A stretch of DNA of 64,000 nt from Lycorma delicatula (lineage: Eukaryota > Arthropoda > Insecta > Hemiptera > Fulgoridae), in contig NC_134456.1 in the NCBI RefSeq assembly GCF_047948215.1, forward strand, positions 13,169,730 to 13,233,729, in the 5' to 3' direction. Of this stretch, positions 29,065-37,590 are shown in pieces. Each line of letters starts with the position of its first letter. Within the stretch, counting starts at the first letter, position 1. The notes under the pieces are model-generated. The model did no database searches. It was not told where the DNA came from and saw nothing but the letters and a program-made list of their open reading frames with translations. The translations under genes were made by a program, and so were the position numbers.

Positions 29065-30112
29065 ATGGCAAGAGTGAGGAAATCAAAACGTTCTCCCGTT
29101 CGAAAGGGTAAAGTAAGATCTAAACGAATAGCCAGTCTTAAACGAGGTGGTGGACTGTTAACAACTCAACAGCAGGAGCTGCAGGAGCGTTAGGATCCTA
29201 TATCGGCGATAAAGCATTAAAAGGTGTCAAAAAGATGGAGGGTACGGTCGTAAACAAAGGGATCGATTTATTACCGATAGAGTTACATATTCCGGGATAT
29301 CAGTACTCCGGACCAGGAACGAATTGAAAAAAAAAACGATTAAAAAGAGGCGATCCCGGTGTAAACAAGTTGGACGCCGCTTGTAAAGAACACGATATCA
29401 CATACGCAACGTACAGCGATAACCAAAGAAGAGCGGCAGCAGATCGTAAATTAGCCGATAGCGCTTGGGAAAGAGTTAAAGCTAAGAAGTCGAGTTCGCG
29501 GAAAAGGCTAGGGCATTGGCGGTTACAAACGCGATGAAGTTAAAAGCAAAGTTCGGCAGTGGAAGAGTACGAAGACGAAGAAGACGATCAAAAAGGAATA
29601 ATATAAAACGCCTTGTCCAAATGATGAAACGAAAAGCGGGCGCTGCAGGGCGGGGATTATACCTTAAGCCCTACCCTTTGACCGGATCGGGGATGGGCGG
29701 TAAAAAAACGCCGTTGCCGTCGTCGTCGTCTCCAATAAAGGGAATACCAGTGCGGCCAATATCGAACATAGAATTAATGTGGTACGCGAAAAGATTAAAT
29801 ATAGCCGATTTTCGAGGGGTCTTCATGTTGGACGAATTACCCACACAACCGAAGACTAACGAAACTGCGATAGTTAATCTTGACCGCAGTACCGGTTATG
29901 GAACACACTGAGTATGTTATAGAAGACGTGGACGGACGGTGGACTATTTCGATAGTTTCGGTAATCTGCGTACACCTAACGAATTGATGGGTTATTTTCC
30001 ACTCGATTCGATTATAAATTTCAATTATAACGCCAGAAAGAGTGTAAACACGTTTATCTGCAGTCATTTAAGTCTTGAATTTCTCAGTCGTGATTCGTCA
30101 GCCTACAGGTAA
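29065..30112 (+). pseudogene. PRO: PLA2 - adenain-type protease fusion, broken (copy B)
   Basis: ATG 29065; frameshift near 29168, stop and A-run indel near 29325-29336 in the PLA2 domain, another indel near 29495. From 29516 a 131-codon open piece joins the basic linker to the protease domain (NIELMWYAKRLNIADF, FRGVFMLDELP, GTH), proving the two domains belong to one gene. TGA 29909-29911 follows the catalytic His exactly as in copy A; downstream YFDSFGNL and ICSHL (Cys) remain, ending TAA 30110-30112. Confidence 0.83.
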
Positions 30113-30114
30113 AC

Positions 30115-30810
30115 ATGTTCTGCATAAGTGAAAATACGTCGTTCATACACGCTACATTCTATCCGCCATTGGATTTGTCTGATGGCGGTTGAGAACTGGC
30201 GTTGATAAACTTAACCACATACAACTCAATTCCAAATGTCGAAAAGGGAATCAACAACACATTTACTGTTGTACCAAAGAAACCTCAAAAACCGATGAAG
30301 CTGACACTAGCGACCGGATCGTACGAAGTGGATGATATCGCCAAACGCTTGAGCGATGAACTCAAACACAAGAGCAAAATAGATTTACTTATGCGTCCGA
30401 ATAACACGTTAAAATGCGAACTTAAATGCAGCGCTGCCATCGATTTGACATCAACGGATAGTTTAGCACCGTTGTTGGGGTTCGAGAAAACTAATCTGAC
30501 GGCGAATATATGGCACGAGTCATCGAAGCCAGTTGCCATTAACAACGTGAACACCGTACGGGTCGAATGCAACCTTATACGAGGCTCCTACACGAACGGA
30601 TCAGAGGGACACGTGTTGCACGAATTCACGCTAAGCGTACCGCCTGGTTTCAAAATAATCGAATCGCCGAAGAATATAATCTATCTACCGGTGAATACGA
30701 AGAGCTTAGACGATATCGCTATAAAGTTTACCGATCAAGACGGAAAACCGATTAATTTTCGCGGTGAAACCGTTACGGTGAGATTGCATTTACAAAGGAA
30801 AACGAAGTAA
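30115..30810 (+). pseudogene. Penton-like minor capsid protein with one nonsense codon (copy B)
   Basis: ATG 30115, TGA at 30190-30192 where copy A has TGG, then open to 30810 including the C-terminus missing from copy A (ETVTVRLHLQRKTK). Otherwise close to copy A. Confidence 0.65.
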
Positions 30811-30826
30811 AAAAGAAAGCCAATAG

Positions 30827-31000
30827 ATGGGGTTAATATACAACAGCGTTGGTACTAGTAGCGAAACGACACGCAAACCGATCAGTCGACGTGCAAACAC
30901 CAAAGCGTTAACATCGCGTAACGTGTTGTTTCTTCGTAAACTTGGTTTTAAAGTTTTGGTGAACAGTAATGGCAGGGGCGAATATGTTGGACGTCGGTGA
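30827..31000 (+). CDS. Small basic ORF overlapping the capsid gene start (copy B)
   Basis: 57 codons from ATG 30827 to TGA 30998-31000, intact. ALTSRNVLFLRKLGF is identical to copy A; two codons near the end are lost in frame. Function unknown. Confidence 0.55.
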   Translation: MGLIYNSVGTSSETTRKPISRRANTKALTSRNVLFLRKLGFKVLVNSNGRGEYVGRR

Positions 31001-32187
31001 AAGTGTTTCGTTCGATAACACGATCACACAGTACGAATATCATACCCATCTACCGTACGCTTCGTCGACTTACAACAACAACGATGAAATCCGGATCTTG
31101 TACACCAACAAGATGTGTACACTTTACCGCATAAAAGCTATTTGATGGTCGAAGGTGCGTTAACTACTAAAGCAGGCGATAAAAAGGCAACGGAATCGTG
31201 GTTAACAAACAACGCGATACCGTTTCTCTTCGAAGAGATACGATACGAGATAAACGGTACGGAAATGTGTCGCGTACAAAAGCTAGGAATAACGACAACG
31301 ATAAAGAATATTCTTTCGTTGCGTAAAAGCGAAGAAAATATTTTAGAAAATTTCGGGTGGAAGTTCAAAGCGTCGGATAAGTTCGATTTGGAAGAAAACA
31401 CGGGAAGATTTTGCTTCTACGTACCGCTGCGTATGCTTATGGGTTTCGCCGAAGACTACAGACACATAATATTGAACGTCAAACAAGAATTGGTTTTGCT
31501 TAGATCTTCCAACGACGTGAACGCATTAGTGTCTTCAAAAGAGGCGCCTGATTCCAAGTTGAAAGTGACTAAGATAGCGTGGAAAATTCCGTATGTTCAC
31601 GTTGCCGATACGATGCGATTGCATTTGTTGAAGGTAGTAGAACGAGATAGACCGTTAGCTATTGCTTTTCGTACATGGCAGATCCACGAATATCCGGCTC
31701 TACCACAAACAAACATACATTCATGGACGGTAAAAACATGTGCGCAAACGGATAGACCGAGATACGTGATATTCGGTTTACAGACCGACAGAAAAGATAA
31801 AGCTACAAAATCATTGACGAACTTCGATATGTGCGAGTTGGTAAACGTTCGTCTGTATTTGAATTCGCAGTACTATCCGTACGACAATCTACAGGGAGAT
31901 GTGAATATGATGTATGAAATGTTCGCCAGCTTTCGGTCCGGGTATTATAACAAACCGCAGGACGAATGTCCCGCTTACAGTTTGGCGGATTTCAAGACCA
32001 GTGTACCGTTAATAGTTATCGACTGTTCCCGTCAGAACGAATCGCTTAAAACAGGAACAGTAGATGTACGTATCGATTTCGATACTAAAAACAATATACC
32101 GGCCAACACGACTGCCTACTGTCTCATTATACATGATAGCATCGTCACGTACACTCGCTCAGTGGAATAGTGAAAAAACGTATGTAA
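30969..32187 (+). pseudogene. Major capsid protein, double jelly-roll type, frameshifted (copy B)
   Basis: ATG 30969; a one-base deletion near 31095 shifts the first 40 codons out of frame with the rest. The main piece is open from about 31115 and ends early at TAG 32168-32170 because of a one-base deletion near 32155 that removes the last eight residues. Internal sequence is nearly the same as the intact copy A protein. Confidence 0.8.
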
Positions 32188-32810
32188 TGCCGGTGGTATT
32201 TGAGATGGATCAATTAGGTGGTGGACGGGGAGAGGAAGGTAAAAAGCAAATATTAGCTACGTGGCGACAGTTTACGAAATGGTTGATAACATTTAGCATA
32301 TTTAAAACGGGTATTGCAGTTGGAATAATCGTAACACTGTTACTGGGCGACTTTTCGCATGAATCTTGTACAACGATCAAACCGATACGGTGTAGAGTGA
32401 CTTTTTCTACACAATCACCGGTTAACATACCGTTAGTATGGTGTAATTCATCGTCTGTGGAGGTGTTGTCCATTTTTTACAACGCTACCGTATCCCCACC
32501 ATCATCTTCAAAAAACCTGTCTGCTGACGTAGTTAGCAACATCACTACATCGTTACCTTCAGCGAAGACGACAGTATTACCAAAGGTAAACATTGACAAA
32601 ACCGCATTGAAGAGGAAAAACATAGTGAATGTAACGACATCATTACCTTCAGCGAGGACAACAGTGTTACCAAAGGTAAACGCTACCAAAATCTCATTAC
32701 GTAACATAACGTTACATGCACATGGTGATGATGACTATGATGGTCCTCTAAACGAGGAAGAAGAAGATGTGGAGGGGGTAACCCCCACCACTTCTACTTT
32801 GAAAGTATAA
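32187..32810 (+). CDS. Single-pass membrane protein with Ser/Thr-rich repeats (copy B)
   Basis: ATG 32187 overlaps the aligned capsid stop (TAATG) and gives 207 codons. Transmembrane segment TFSIFKTGIAVGIIVTLLL, Cys-containing ectodomain, then repeats SLPSAKTTVLPKVN, which occur twice clearly and a third time as ARTTVLPKVN; copy A has fewer clean repeats. Intact. Role unknown; membrane location is visible from the sequence. Confidence 0.6.
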   Translation: MPVVFEMDQLGGGRGEEGKKQILATWRQFTKWLITFSIFKTGIAVGIIVTLLLGDFSHESCTTIKPIRCRVTFSTQSPVNIPLVWCNSSSVEVLSIFYNATVSPPSSSKNLSADVVSNITTSLPSAKTTVLPKVNIDKTALKRKNIVNVTTSLPSARTTVLPKVNATKISLRNITLHAHGDDDYDGPLNEEEEDVEGVTPTTSTLKV

Positions 32811-32845
32811 AAAGGCTTAATCCGTCTGCGCGCATACAAATCAGT
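32806..32845 (+). promoter_or_regulatory. TATA box and initiator (copy B)
   Basis: TATAAAAAG 32806-32814 and TCAGT 32841-32845, before ATG 32864. Spacing 37 nt, two more than copy A. Confidence 0.6.
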
Positions 32846-32863
32846 AGTTGTTGAGCATCCGTC

Positions 32864-33163
32864 ATGGAAGGAAGTGGTGTATATTCGCCAGACGACGTTC
32901 AATCGTTTCTATTCATGAAGGAATCTTTGCATAACATCAATCCCCATCCTGAAGTTACGAAACCGACTGAGAAGGAGGTTAAATCGAAACCAACGAAGAT
33001 CCGCAAAAGGAGAAATCCACGTAAAAAATCTTATGATAAACCTTCTTCAGTTGAACACACGATCACAAAGACCAAGACCAATAAGAAGCAGAAGAAGAAG
33101 GATAAAAAGAAGGCGGATAAGGGGAACGAAGGGATATCCCCCACCAACATTGTGATTTCATAG
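32864..33163 (+). CDS. Small Lys-rich, core-protein-like protein (copy B)
   Basis: 99 codons, intact, a handful of substitutions from copy A and no indels. Acidic start, then Lys/Arg runs. Promoter directly upstream; next gene begins 52 nt after the stop. DNA-binding core role inferred from composition only. Confidence 0.6.
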   Translation: MEGSGVYSPDDVQSFLFMKESLHNINPHPEVTKPTEKEVKSKPTKIRKRRNPRKKSYDKPSSVEHTITKTKTNKKQKKKDKKKADKGNEGISPTNIVIS

Positions 33164-33215
33164 ACATCGTTGGTGGTCTCATATCGCCATCCTCATACAC
33201 GGATGAGCGATCGTC

Positions 33216-33905
33216 ATGGAAGGAGTTATCGAGTATCACGGCTTTCTCGGCAAACGAGGTGAGTTTATAGTTAAAGAACTTGCTGTTGTCGGTGATGGAA
33301 ACTATATGATTCTTCACTTTCGATCACCGTACCCAAAGTCTGAGTTGACATCTAAATACAAACGGATGGTCGGATGGTTGGAGAGGAATTTTCACAAAAT
33401 CGATTGGAATTACGGCGAAGTCGTATACACCGACGATATCATGAAGGCGTTATGTTCGCAGTTTGCCACAATACACACCAAAGGGTTGGAGAAAGTGGAA
33501 TTTTTGCGACGGTTTCATAACGATGTTCGTCAGATACCGGACGGTGCACCGAAACCGAATTCAAATTATATCGTAAATTGTCCGTACCACACGCACAATG
33601 AGAGTGGAAAATGTGCGTTACAAACCGGTTGTTTCTACATGGAGTGGTTGAAGATGTGTAAAAAGCCGTTGGATCTGGTGAGAGAAGCCGATCGATTGCG
33701 ATCGTTTGCGAACACAAACGCGGAAAACAAAGAGGAATTGGCAAAAAACGGTTATTACTATTCCTTCGACGAATTGTGTGTAAAATGTTCTTGGTGTAAC
33801 GAAAGGATGGATGTGCATCACCACTCAACTCGTTGTCAAAACTGCATCAAGGAAAACGTACCGCTTTCGTTTGAATATGTTGTTCCACGTCGAATACCGC
33901 TGTAG
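33216..33905 (+). CDS. Nuclease-like zinc protein, intact (copy B)
   Basis: 229 codons. The N-terminal 140 residues have the pattern EFIVKELAVVGDGNY, PYPKSELTSKYKRM, GWLERNFHKIDWNYG and IHTKGLEKVEFL, which I associate with an RNase H/DEDD-exonuclease-like domain common in insect Polintons and related viruses; catalytic residues are not certain. CPYHTHNESGKCALQTGC follows, then a C-terminal zinc-ribbon-like CVKCSWCNERMDVHHH...CQNC. It lies downstream of the Lys-rich gene, probably on the same transcript. Exonuclease or nucleic-acid-binding role is a low-confidence inference; that the gene is real is well supported by both copies. Confidence 0.6.
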   Translation: MEGVIEYHGFLGKRGEFIVKELAVVGDGNYMILHFRSPYPKSELTSKYKRMVGWLERNFHKIDWNYGEVVYTDDIMKALCSQFATIHTKGLEKVEFLRRFHNDVRQIPDGAPKPNSNYIVNCPYHTHNESGKCALQTGCFYMEWLKMCKKPLDLVREADRLRSFANTNAENKEELAKNGYYYSFDELCVKCSWCNERMDVHHHSTRCQNCIKENVPLSFEYVVPRRIPL

Positions 33906-33992
33906 AGCTCAGTCTGCTGCAAGATGTTGATGAAAAAAATAAAAAATAAAAAAAAAATAAAAAAAAATTTTAAAAAAATATAAAAAAAGATT

Positions 33993-34098
33993 CGAGTGTT
34001 TTACAGTAGGCCTATTGGGGAGAGATTTCACTCATGTAAAAAAAAAAATCTCAACGCGCCACGGTTGCTACCTCGTGGGTGGTGTGGAAACGTAACCG
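33993..34098 (+). ncRNA. Recurrent structured module 2, copy B-1
   Basis: 88 nt after the stop of the 33216 gene, through an A-rich spacer. CGAGTG...CACTC, CAGTAGGCCTATTGGGGAGA, AATCTCAACGC, GGTTGC/GTAACC, GTGGTGTGGAAA. Confidence 0.6.
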
Positions 34099-34231
34099 TT
34101 TTTTTTTAATTTAAAATAACAAGCGGGAAATAACAGGAAGTACAGGGTCCATAGCACTGATAAGGTATATATATTTGTCGCTCTGCTCACTACATCATTC
34201 ATTTCACAACACAGCTGCACATCAGACGAAC

Positions 34232-34588
34232 ATGGGTGAGAGAACATCGACATCATTCGAACTTGCTAAAGCAAGAGTGGTTACCAGTATTAGAAACTTG
34301 GTGCGTAGTATCTCAAGTGTGAAGGGTGCAGATGTACCCTTTTTAGAATCGCTTAGTGAGGCATTAAGAAATGTGAAATGTGCAGTAGAACGAGGTGTTA
34401 TACGGGATGAAGATTTGACCAGTACACTGCGATGTAAAATATGTCTGATTGGACGTGTAGGAGCAACGATACTACCGTGTGGTCACACATTCTGCATAGA
34501 TTGTGTACGGTATTTAATACAACACAACCTTCCATGTGGGATGTGTAGACAAGCGGTGACTGGCTATATAAAAATCTATTTCAACTAG
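34232..34588 (+). CDS. Small RING-finger protein (copy B)
   Basis: 118 codons from ATG 34232. C3HC4 RING: CKIC, PCGHTFCIDC, CGMC with the consensus CGH that copy A has lost. N-terminal half helical, conserved. Putative E3 ubiquitin ligase acting on a host or viral target, unknown. TATA-like TATATATA lies about 65 nt upstream. Stop followed after 23 nt by a histone-type stem-loop. Confidence 0.78.
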   Translation: MGERTSTSFELAKARVVTSIRNLVRSISSVKGADVPFLESLSEALRNVKCAVERGVIRDEDLTSTLRCKICLIGRVGATILPCGHTFCIDCVRYLIQHNLPCGMCRQAVTGYIKIYFN

Positions 34589-34611
34589 TCACCTCACCGT
34601 CTTTCCCAAAC

Positions 34612-34627
34612 TGTCCTTTTCAGGACA
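34612..34627 (+). terminator. Histone-type 3' stem-loop, copy B-1
   Basis: TGTCCT-TTTC-AGGACA, 23 nt after the stop, CAAAC before and ACAACA after. Confidence 0.6.
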
Positions 34628-34675
34628 ACAACACATTACACAAACAACACAAAATTACACGCGTAGACAAAACAA

Positions 34676-34849
34676 AAAACACTTTAAACCCCCATACAAT
34701 AAATTGTAACTAATTATTGTTTTTTTAATTTAAAAAAAAACGATATTTATTTACATTTATTGAATGTAGTGGTTCCAAGGCCCGTGACACGATATGATAT
34801 TGGATTTATCCACCATCAATTGTGTTACAAACGGTGAGGAGAGTGTTTT
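34676..34849 (+). ncRNA. Twister-like ribozyme candidate, copy B-1
   Basis: P1 AAAACACT/AGTGTTTT, TTAAACCCCCAT, long arm, GGTTCCAAGGCCC, stem GTGACAC/GTGTTAC, GGTGAGGAG. Same as copy A-1 with a few loop changes. Confidence 0.45.
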
Positions 34850-34885
34850 ATAGTAAACCTATTTTTCCCCTTAAAAAACCTTCCG

Positions 34886-35197
34886 ATGTGTAATTCCATC
34901 CGCAGTTTAGCGATGGACGTTGACATAGCCGCATCGGTGTGGACGATTAGATTTTTTCCAAATCGTCGCGTAAGAACGTTGCGTCATCTTATGAAACTTA
35001 CAATTGCTGCGTTTCCTCACGCAACAAGTATTACCGCAGACATACACCGTTTCAATACGGTTAGAGTGGTTTTCAATTACGACGCCACTTACGCTGAACT
35101 TCACGACGGTTTACAAGAATATTTAGACAGTTTAAAAATAGATACTGTAGACGGATTGTGTAGACATTATATTCACTATAGTGACGACCCGATATAG
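34886..35197 (+). CDS. Unknown accessory protein, 103 aa (copy B)
   Basis: Intact, close to copy A (9896-10207). Begins MCNSIRSLAMDVDIAASVW. Ends 5 nt before the next ATG, so translated from a shared transcript or from nested starts. No family recognised. Confidence 0.6.
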   Translation: MCNSIRSLAMDVDIAASVWTIRFFPNRRVRTLRHLMKLTIAAFPHATSITADIHRFNTVRVVFNYDATYAELHDGLQEYLDSLKIDTVDGLCRHYIHYSDDPI

Positions 35198-35202
35198 CAG
35201 CG

Positions 35203-35937
35203 ATGAAAACGTTTAGCGATTCGGTAAACGAATTGAGGTTTATTGCATCGTATATTTGCAAATATTGTTTTATGATGCTTACCATCCACTACGATGGTAA
35301 TGATGAAATACATGCTTTCGATTGTAAGAAATTCGACTACTGCGGTCGTGGTCTACCAGAATACTTATGTTCATGCGAATTGATTATTGAAAACGTGAAA
35401 AGAATGCACGCTATGGTACGTGCAAATAAATACGAAGTGTTATGGGAAAGTCCGTTCGCCTGTACAGTTATCGATCGTAACGAACTCTATCGGTTGTTTT
35501 GCAAAATTGTCGTGGAAATAGGGGGTAAGAAGGTAAATCACACTTGCAATTGCCATTCGAGTGTGAGCACTGCGAATGTTAAGATGGACACCGTAGCATT
35601 TATTAACGTTTTCAACGATGAATATTGTTTTCTAAAGAAGATACCGTTCAGGAGGTTGACCGATCTTGATATCGGTGTGAGCTACGTACTGTTGGAAATG
35701 AGAAAGATATTTACTCAATACGGCGAACTCCGTATTTGCGTAATATTGTTCGACAGCGAATCGGATGAACCGGACAGCTTTCAAACCTTATTACCAAAGA
35801 CGTATACAAACAGATTTACCGACGATGAATTGAACGTTGTAAAAAATCATTCGATGAAATTAACTTATTATGGAAAGAAAAAACTTGCCAACGGTGACGT
35901 TGACGAGTTCAACGAGGATATAAAAATCAGTTTGTAA
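35203..35937 (+). CDS. Unknown accessory protein, 244 aa, intact (copy B)
   Basis: Open from ATG 35203 to TAA 35935. The N-terminal 170 residues contain Cys clusters (CGRGLPEYLCSCE, CNCHSS), the middle has FINVFNDEYCFLKKIPFRRL and VSYVLLEMRKIF, and the last 50 residues LLPKTYTNRFTDDELN, MKLTYYGKKKLANG resemble the C-terminus of the 36590 protein. Copy A is stopped at codon 172. A bipartite protein with an OB-like tail is suggested. Structured module 2 begins 9 nt after the stop. Confidence 0.62.
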   Translation: MKTFSDSVNELRFIASYICKYCFMMLTIHYDGNDEIHAFDCKKFDYCGRGLPEYLCSCELIIENVKRMHAMVRANKYEVLWESPFACTVIDRNELYRLFCKIVVEIGGKKVNHTCNCHSSVSTANVKMDTVAFINVFNDEYCFLKKIPFRRLTDLDIGVSYVLLEMRKIFTQYGELRICVILFDSESDEPDSFQTLLPKTYTNRFTDDELNVVKNHSMKLTYYGKKKLANGDVDEFNEDIKISL

Positions 35938-35946
35938 AATTTTGCA

Positions 35947-36044
35947 CGAGTGTTTGTAGGCCTATTGGGGAGAGATATCACTCGCATAAAAAAAATCTCA
36001 ACGCGCTGCAGTTGCTACCTCTTGGGTGGTGTGGAAACGCAACT
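35947..36044 (+). ncRNA. Recurrent structured module 2, copy B-2
   Basis: Perfect outer stem CGAGTG/CACTCG and second stem AGTTGC/GCAACT, as in copy A-2. 9 nt after the stop. Confidence 0.6.
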
Positions 36045-36119
36045 CAAACAAATGTATTTTTTTTTTTGGTGGTGGTAAATGTTTGTTTATTTGTGATTAC
36101 TGTTTTATAAGGAAAATAT

Positions 36120-36470
36120 AATTTTTAATTGGCACGTGGGATTATTTATCGTGACGATAACAATAAAAAAAATATTTATAGCGTTGATAAGAAATAAAAA
36201 TAATTTATAGCTTTGATAAGAAAAATAATTGGCTCAACCAGATGTTGTTAAGCAATTAAAATAAATATTGATAAGAATAATTTATGGCTTTGATAAAAAA
36301 AAATAATTGGTTCAATTCGTGGAATTAATTATCATGACGATAACAATAAAAAATTATTTATAGCGTTGATAAGAAATAATTGGCTCGACCGGATGTGATT
36401 AGTAGATAAGAACTTAAAATAAAAATAATTGGCTCAAACAGATGTTGTTAAGCAATTAAAATAAATATTA
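36120..36470. repeat. GATA-rich palindromic repeat array (copy B)
   Basis: Repeats of TTATCGTGACGATAA, TTTATAGCGTTGATAAG and AATTGGCTCAACCAGATG with AT-rich spacers. Unit order and number differ from copy A, so the array evolves by unit gain and loss. It precedes the TATA box at 36523. The minus-strand gene found beside the array in copy A is absent. Confidence 0.65.
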
Positions 36471-36522
36471 ATTGTCGATTCTTGGAATACCGATTGCGGA
36501 TGTTGATAAGCAGATGTGTGGG

Positions 36523-36531
36523 TATAAATAG
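36523..36531 (+). promoter_or_regulatory. TATA box of the OB-like gene (copy B)
   Basis: TATAAATAG, with CTCATTC about 30 nt downstream and ATG at 36590. Confidence 0.6.
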
Positions 36532-36589
36532 CCATTTGTAATCGCCCTAGTCTCATTCTAAAGCTAACTCTTGGACAAACAACATCATC

Positions 36590-36913
36590 ATGACTGACGG
36601 TAACAGAAAAGATTTTATTCATCATTTGAATAAGCGACTTGTTGCTACCAACTTCGAAACAAAAAGCGTTGGTGATCTCACTATCGGTAAACCTTATGAA
36701 ATTGTATGGTTAAGGAAAATCGCTACACGTTATGGGAAGAGCATAGTATGTCGTTTACGAGATGGTGAAGAAGAACAACCACTTAACGTTTATTTACCAA
36801 GACGTTTTACCGAAACGCTTAATGAGGATGAATTAGAAAAAATGGTATCTATGAAATTAAAACTCGTATATAAAGGACTAATTGGTAAAGCTTTCGATGT
36901 AGCATTCGAATAA
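36590..36913 (+). CDS. Small OB-like (putative ssDNA-binding) protein, intact (copy B)
   Basis: 107 codons. GKPYEIVWLRKIATRYGKSI and VCRLRDGEE, then VYLPRRFTETLNEDELEK and MKLKLVYKG. I recall very similar small proteins in many insect Polintons, where a beta-barrel start and the LPRRF...YKG end are constant; an OB-fold single-strand DNA-binding role is plausible but inferred. It has its own promoter below the GATA array and a stem-loop 24 nt after the stop. Copy A has one nonsense codon. Confidence 0.6.
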   Translation: MTDGNRKDFIHHLNKRLVATNFETKSVGDLTIGKPYEIVWLRKIATRYGKSIVCRLRDGEEEQPLNVYLPRRFTETLNEDELEKMVSMKLKLVYKGLIGKAFDVAFE

Positions 36914-36937
36914 TGATTAACAGGTAGCTATTTCAAC

Positions 36938-36953
36938 TGTCCTTTTCAGGACA
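36938..36953 (+). terminator. Histone-type 3' stem-loop, copy B-2
   Basis: TGTCCT-TTTC-AGGACA, 24 nt after the stop at 36913. Confidence 0.6.
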
Positions 36954-37000
36954 ACACATTAAACAAACAACACAAAATTACACATACATACACAAAACAA

Positions 37001-37070
37001 AAAACACTTTAAACCCCCATTCAATAAAAACTGTAATTAACCATTGTTTTTTTAAAAATACCGCATTTGT
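37001..37070 (+). ncRNA. Truncated twister-like module, copy B-2
   Basis: The 5' half only (AAAACACTTTAAACCCCCAT and part of the long arm). A deletion of about 250 bases relative to copy A removes the 3' half and the start of the VEGF-like gene region. Confidence 0.5.
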
Positions 37071-37076
37071 GTTACA

Positions 37077-37445
37077 TTATAATTATTGTAGTGTCTCAAT
37101 TCGTTATTCTACGTAACGTATATCCAACCGTTAGCTTTTTGGTGTAAAATACTACAACAAAGATCCGTACCGGTAATGAGTCTTTCGAAAGATTTAAATT
37201 CTCAATGATTTACTTTCAGACCGGTTTATGTCGTTCTACATCGTTGTGATATAGGTTCGGGTTGTTGTCATCAGAGTCCTGAATTCGTATGCCAACCAGA
37301 TGTTAATGGTATCGAAAAAGTGATAGTAGAAATTAACATCACAGAACAGTTTATTAATAACACTTTGAAAATGTATCATAGAAAAATTGTAGCTTCAAAT
37401 CATACAAAATGCACTTGTCAGGATATCACCATACCTATCAGATGA
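37077..37445 (+). pseudogene. PDGF/VEGF-like cystine-knot protein, interrupted (copy B)
   Basis: TGA 37206-37208 precedes the domain where copy A has AGA. Downstream the domain is intact and in frame: HRCDIGSGCC, an extra His codon, FVCQPD and HTKCTCQD, ending TGA 37443-37445. Cys positions are all retained, although surrounding bases differ. Confidence 0.5.
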
Positions 37446-37529
37446 ATTTTTTCGAATTGTGGAGGGGAGGTTGTGACATTCTGATTCGTTGATAGCAGGG
37501 TGTGGTAGTTGTGGTGGTGGGGAGGAGCT

Positions 37530-37538
37530 TATAAATAG
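37530..37538 (+). promoter_or_regulatory. TATA box of the 37591 gene (copy B)
   Basis: TATAAATAG after a GT/GG-rich stretch; ATG 37591 follows by about 55 nt. Confidence 0.6.
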
Positions 37539-37590
37539 CGTGTAACTGAGTGAAGCAGTTTATTCGTTGAGAAACGTTCGAGGTGTAAAC

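Noticed and set aside
2014..30192. Alternative genetic code with TGA as Trp
   Set aside because: Several TGA lesions occur, but TAA lesions and frameshifts are equally common and most are private to one copy, which is ordinary decay. Only the shared protease TGA is left open.
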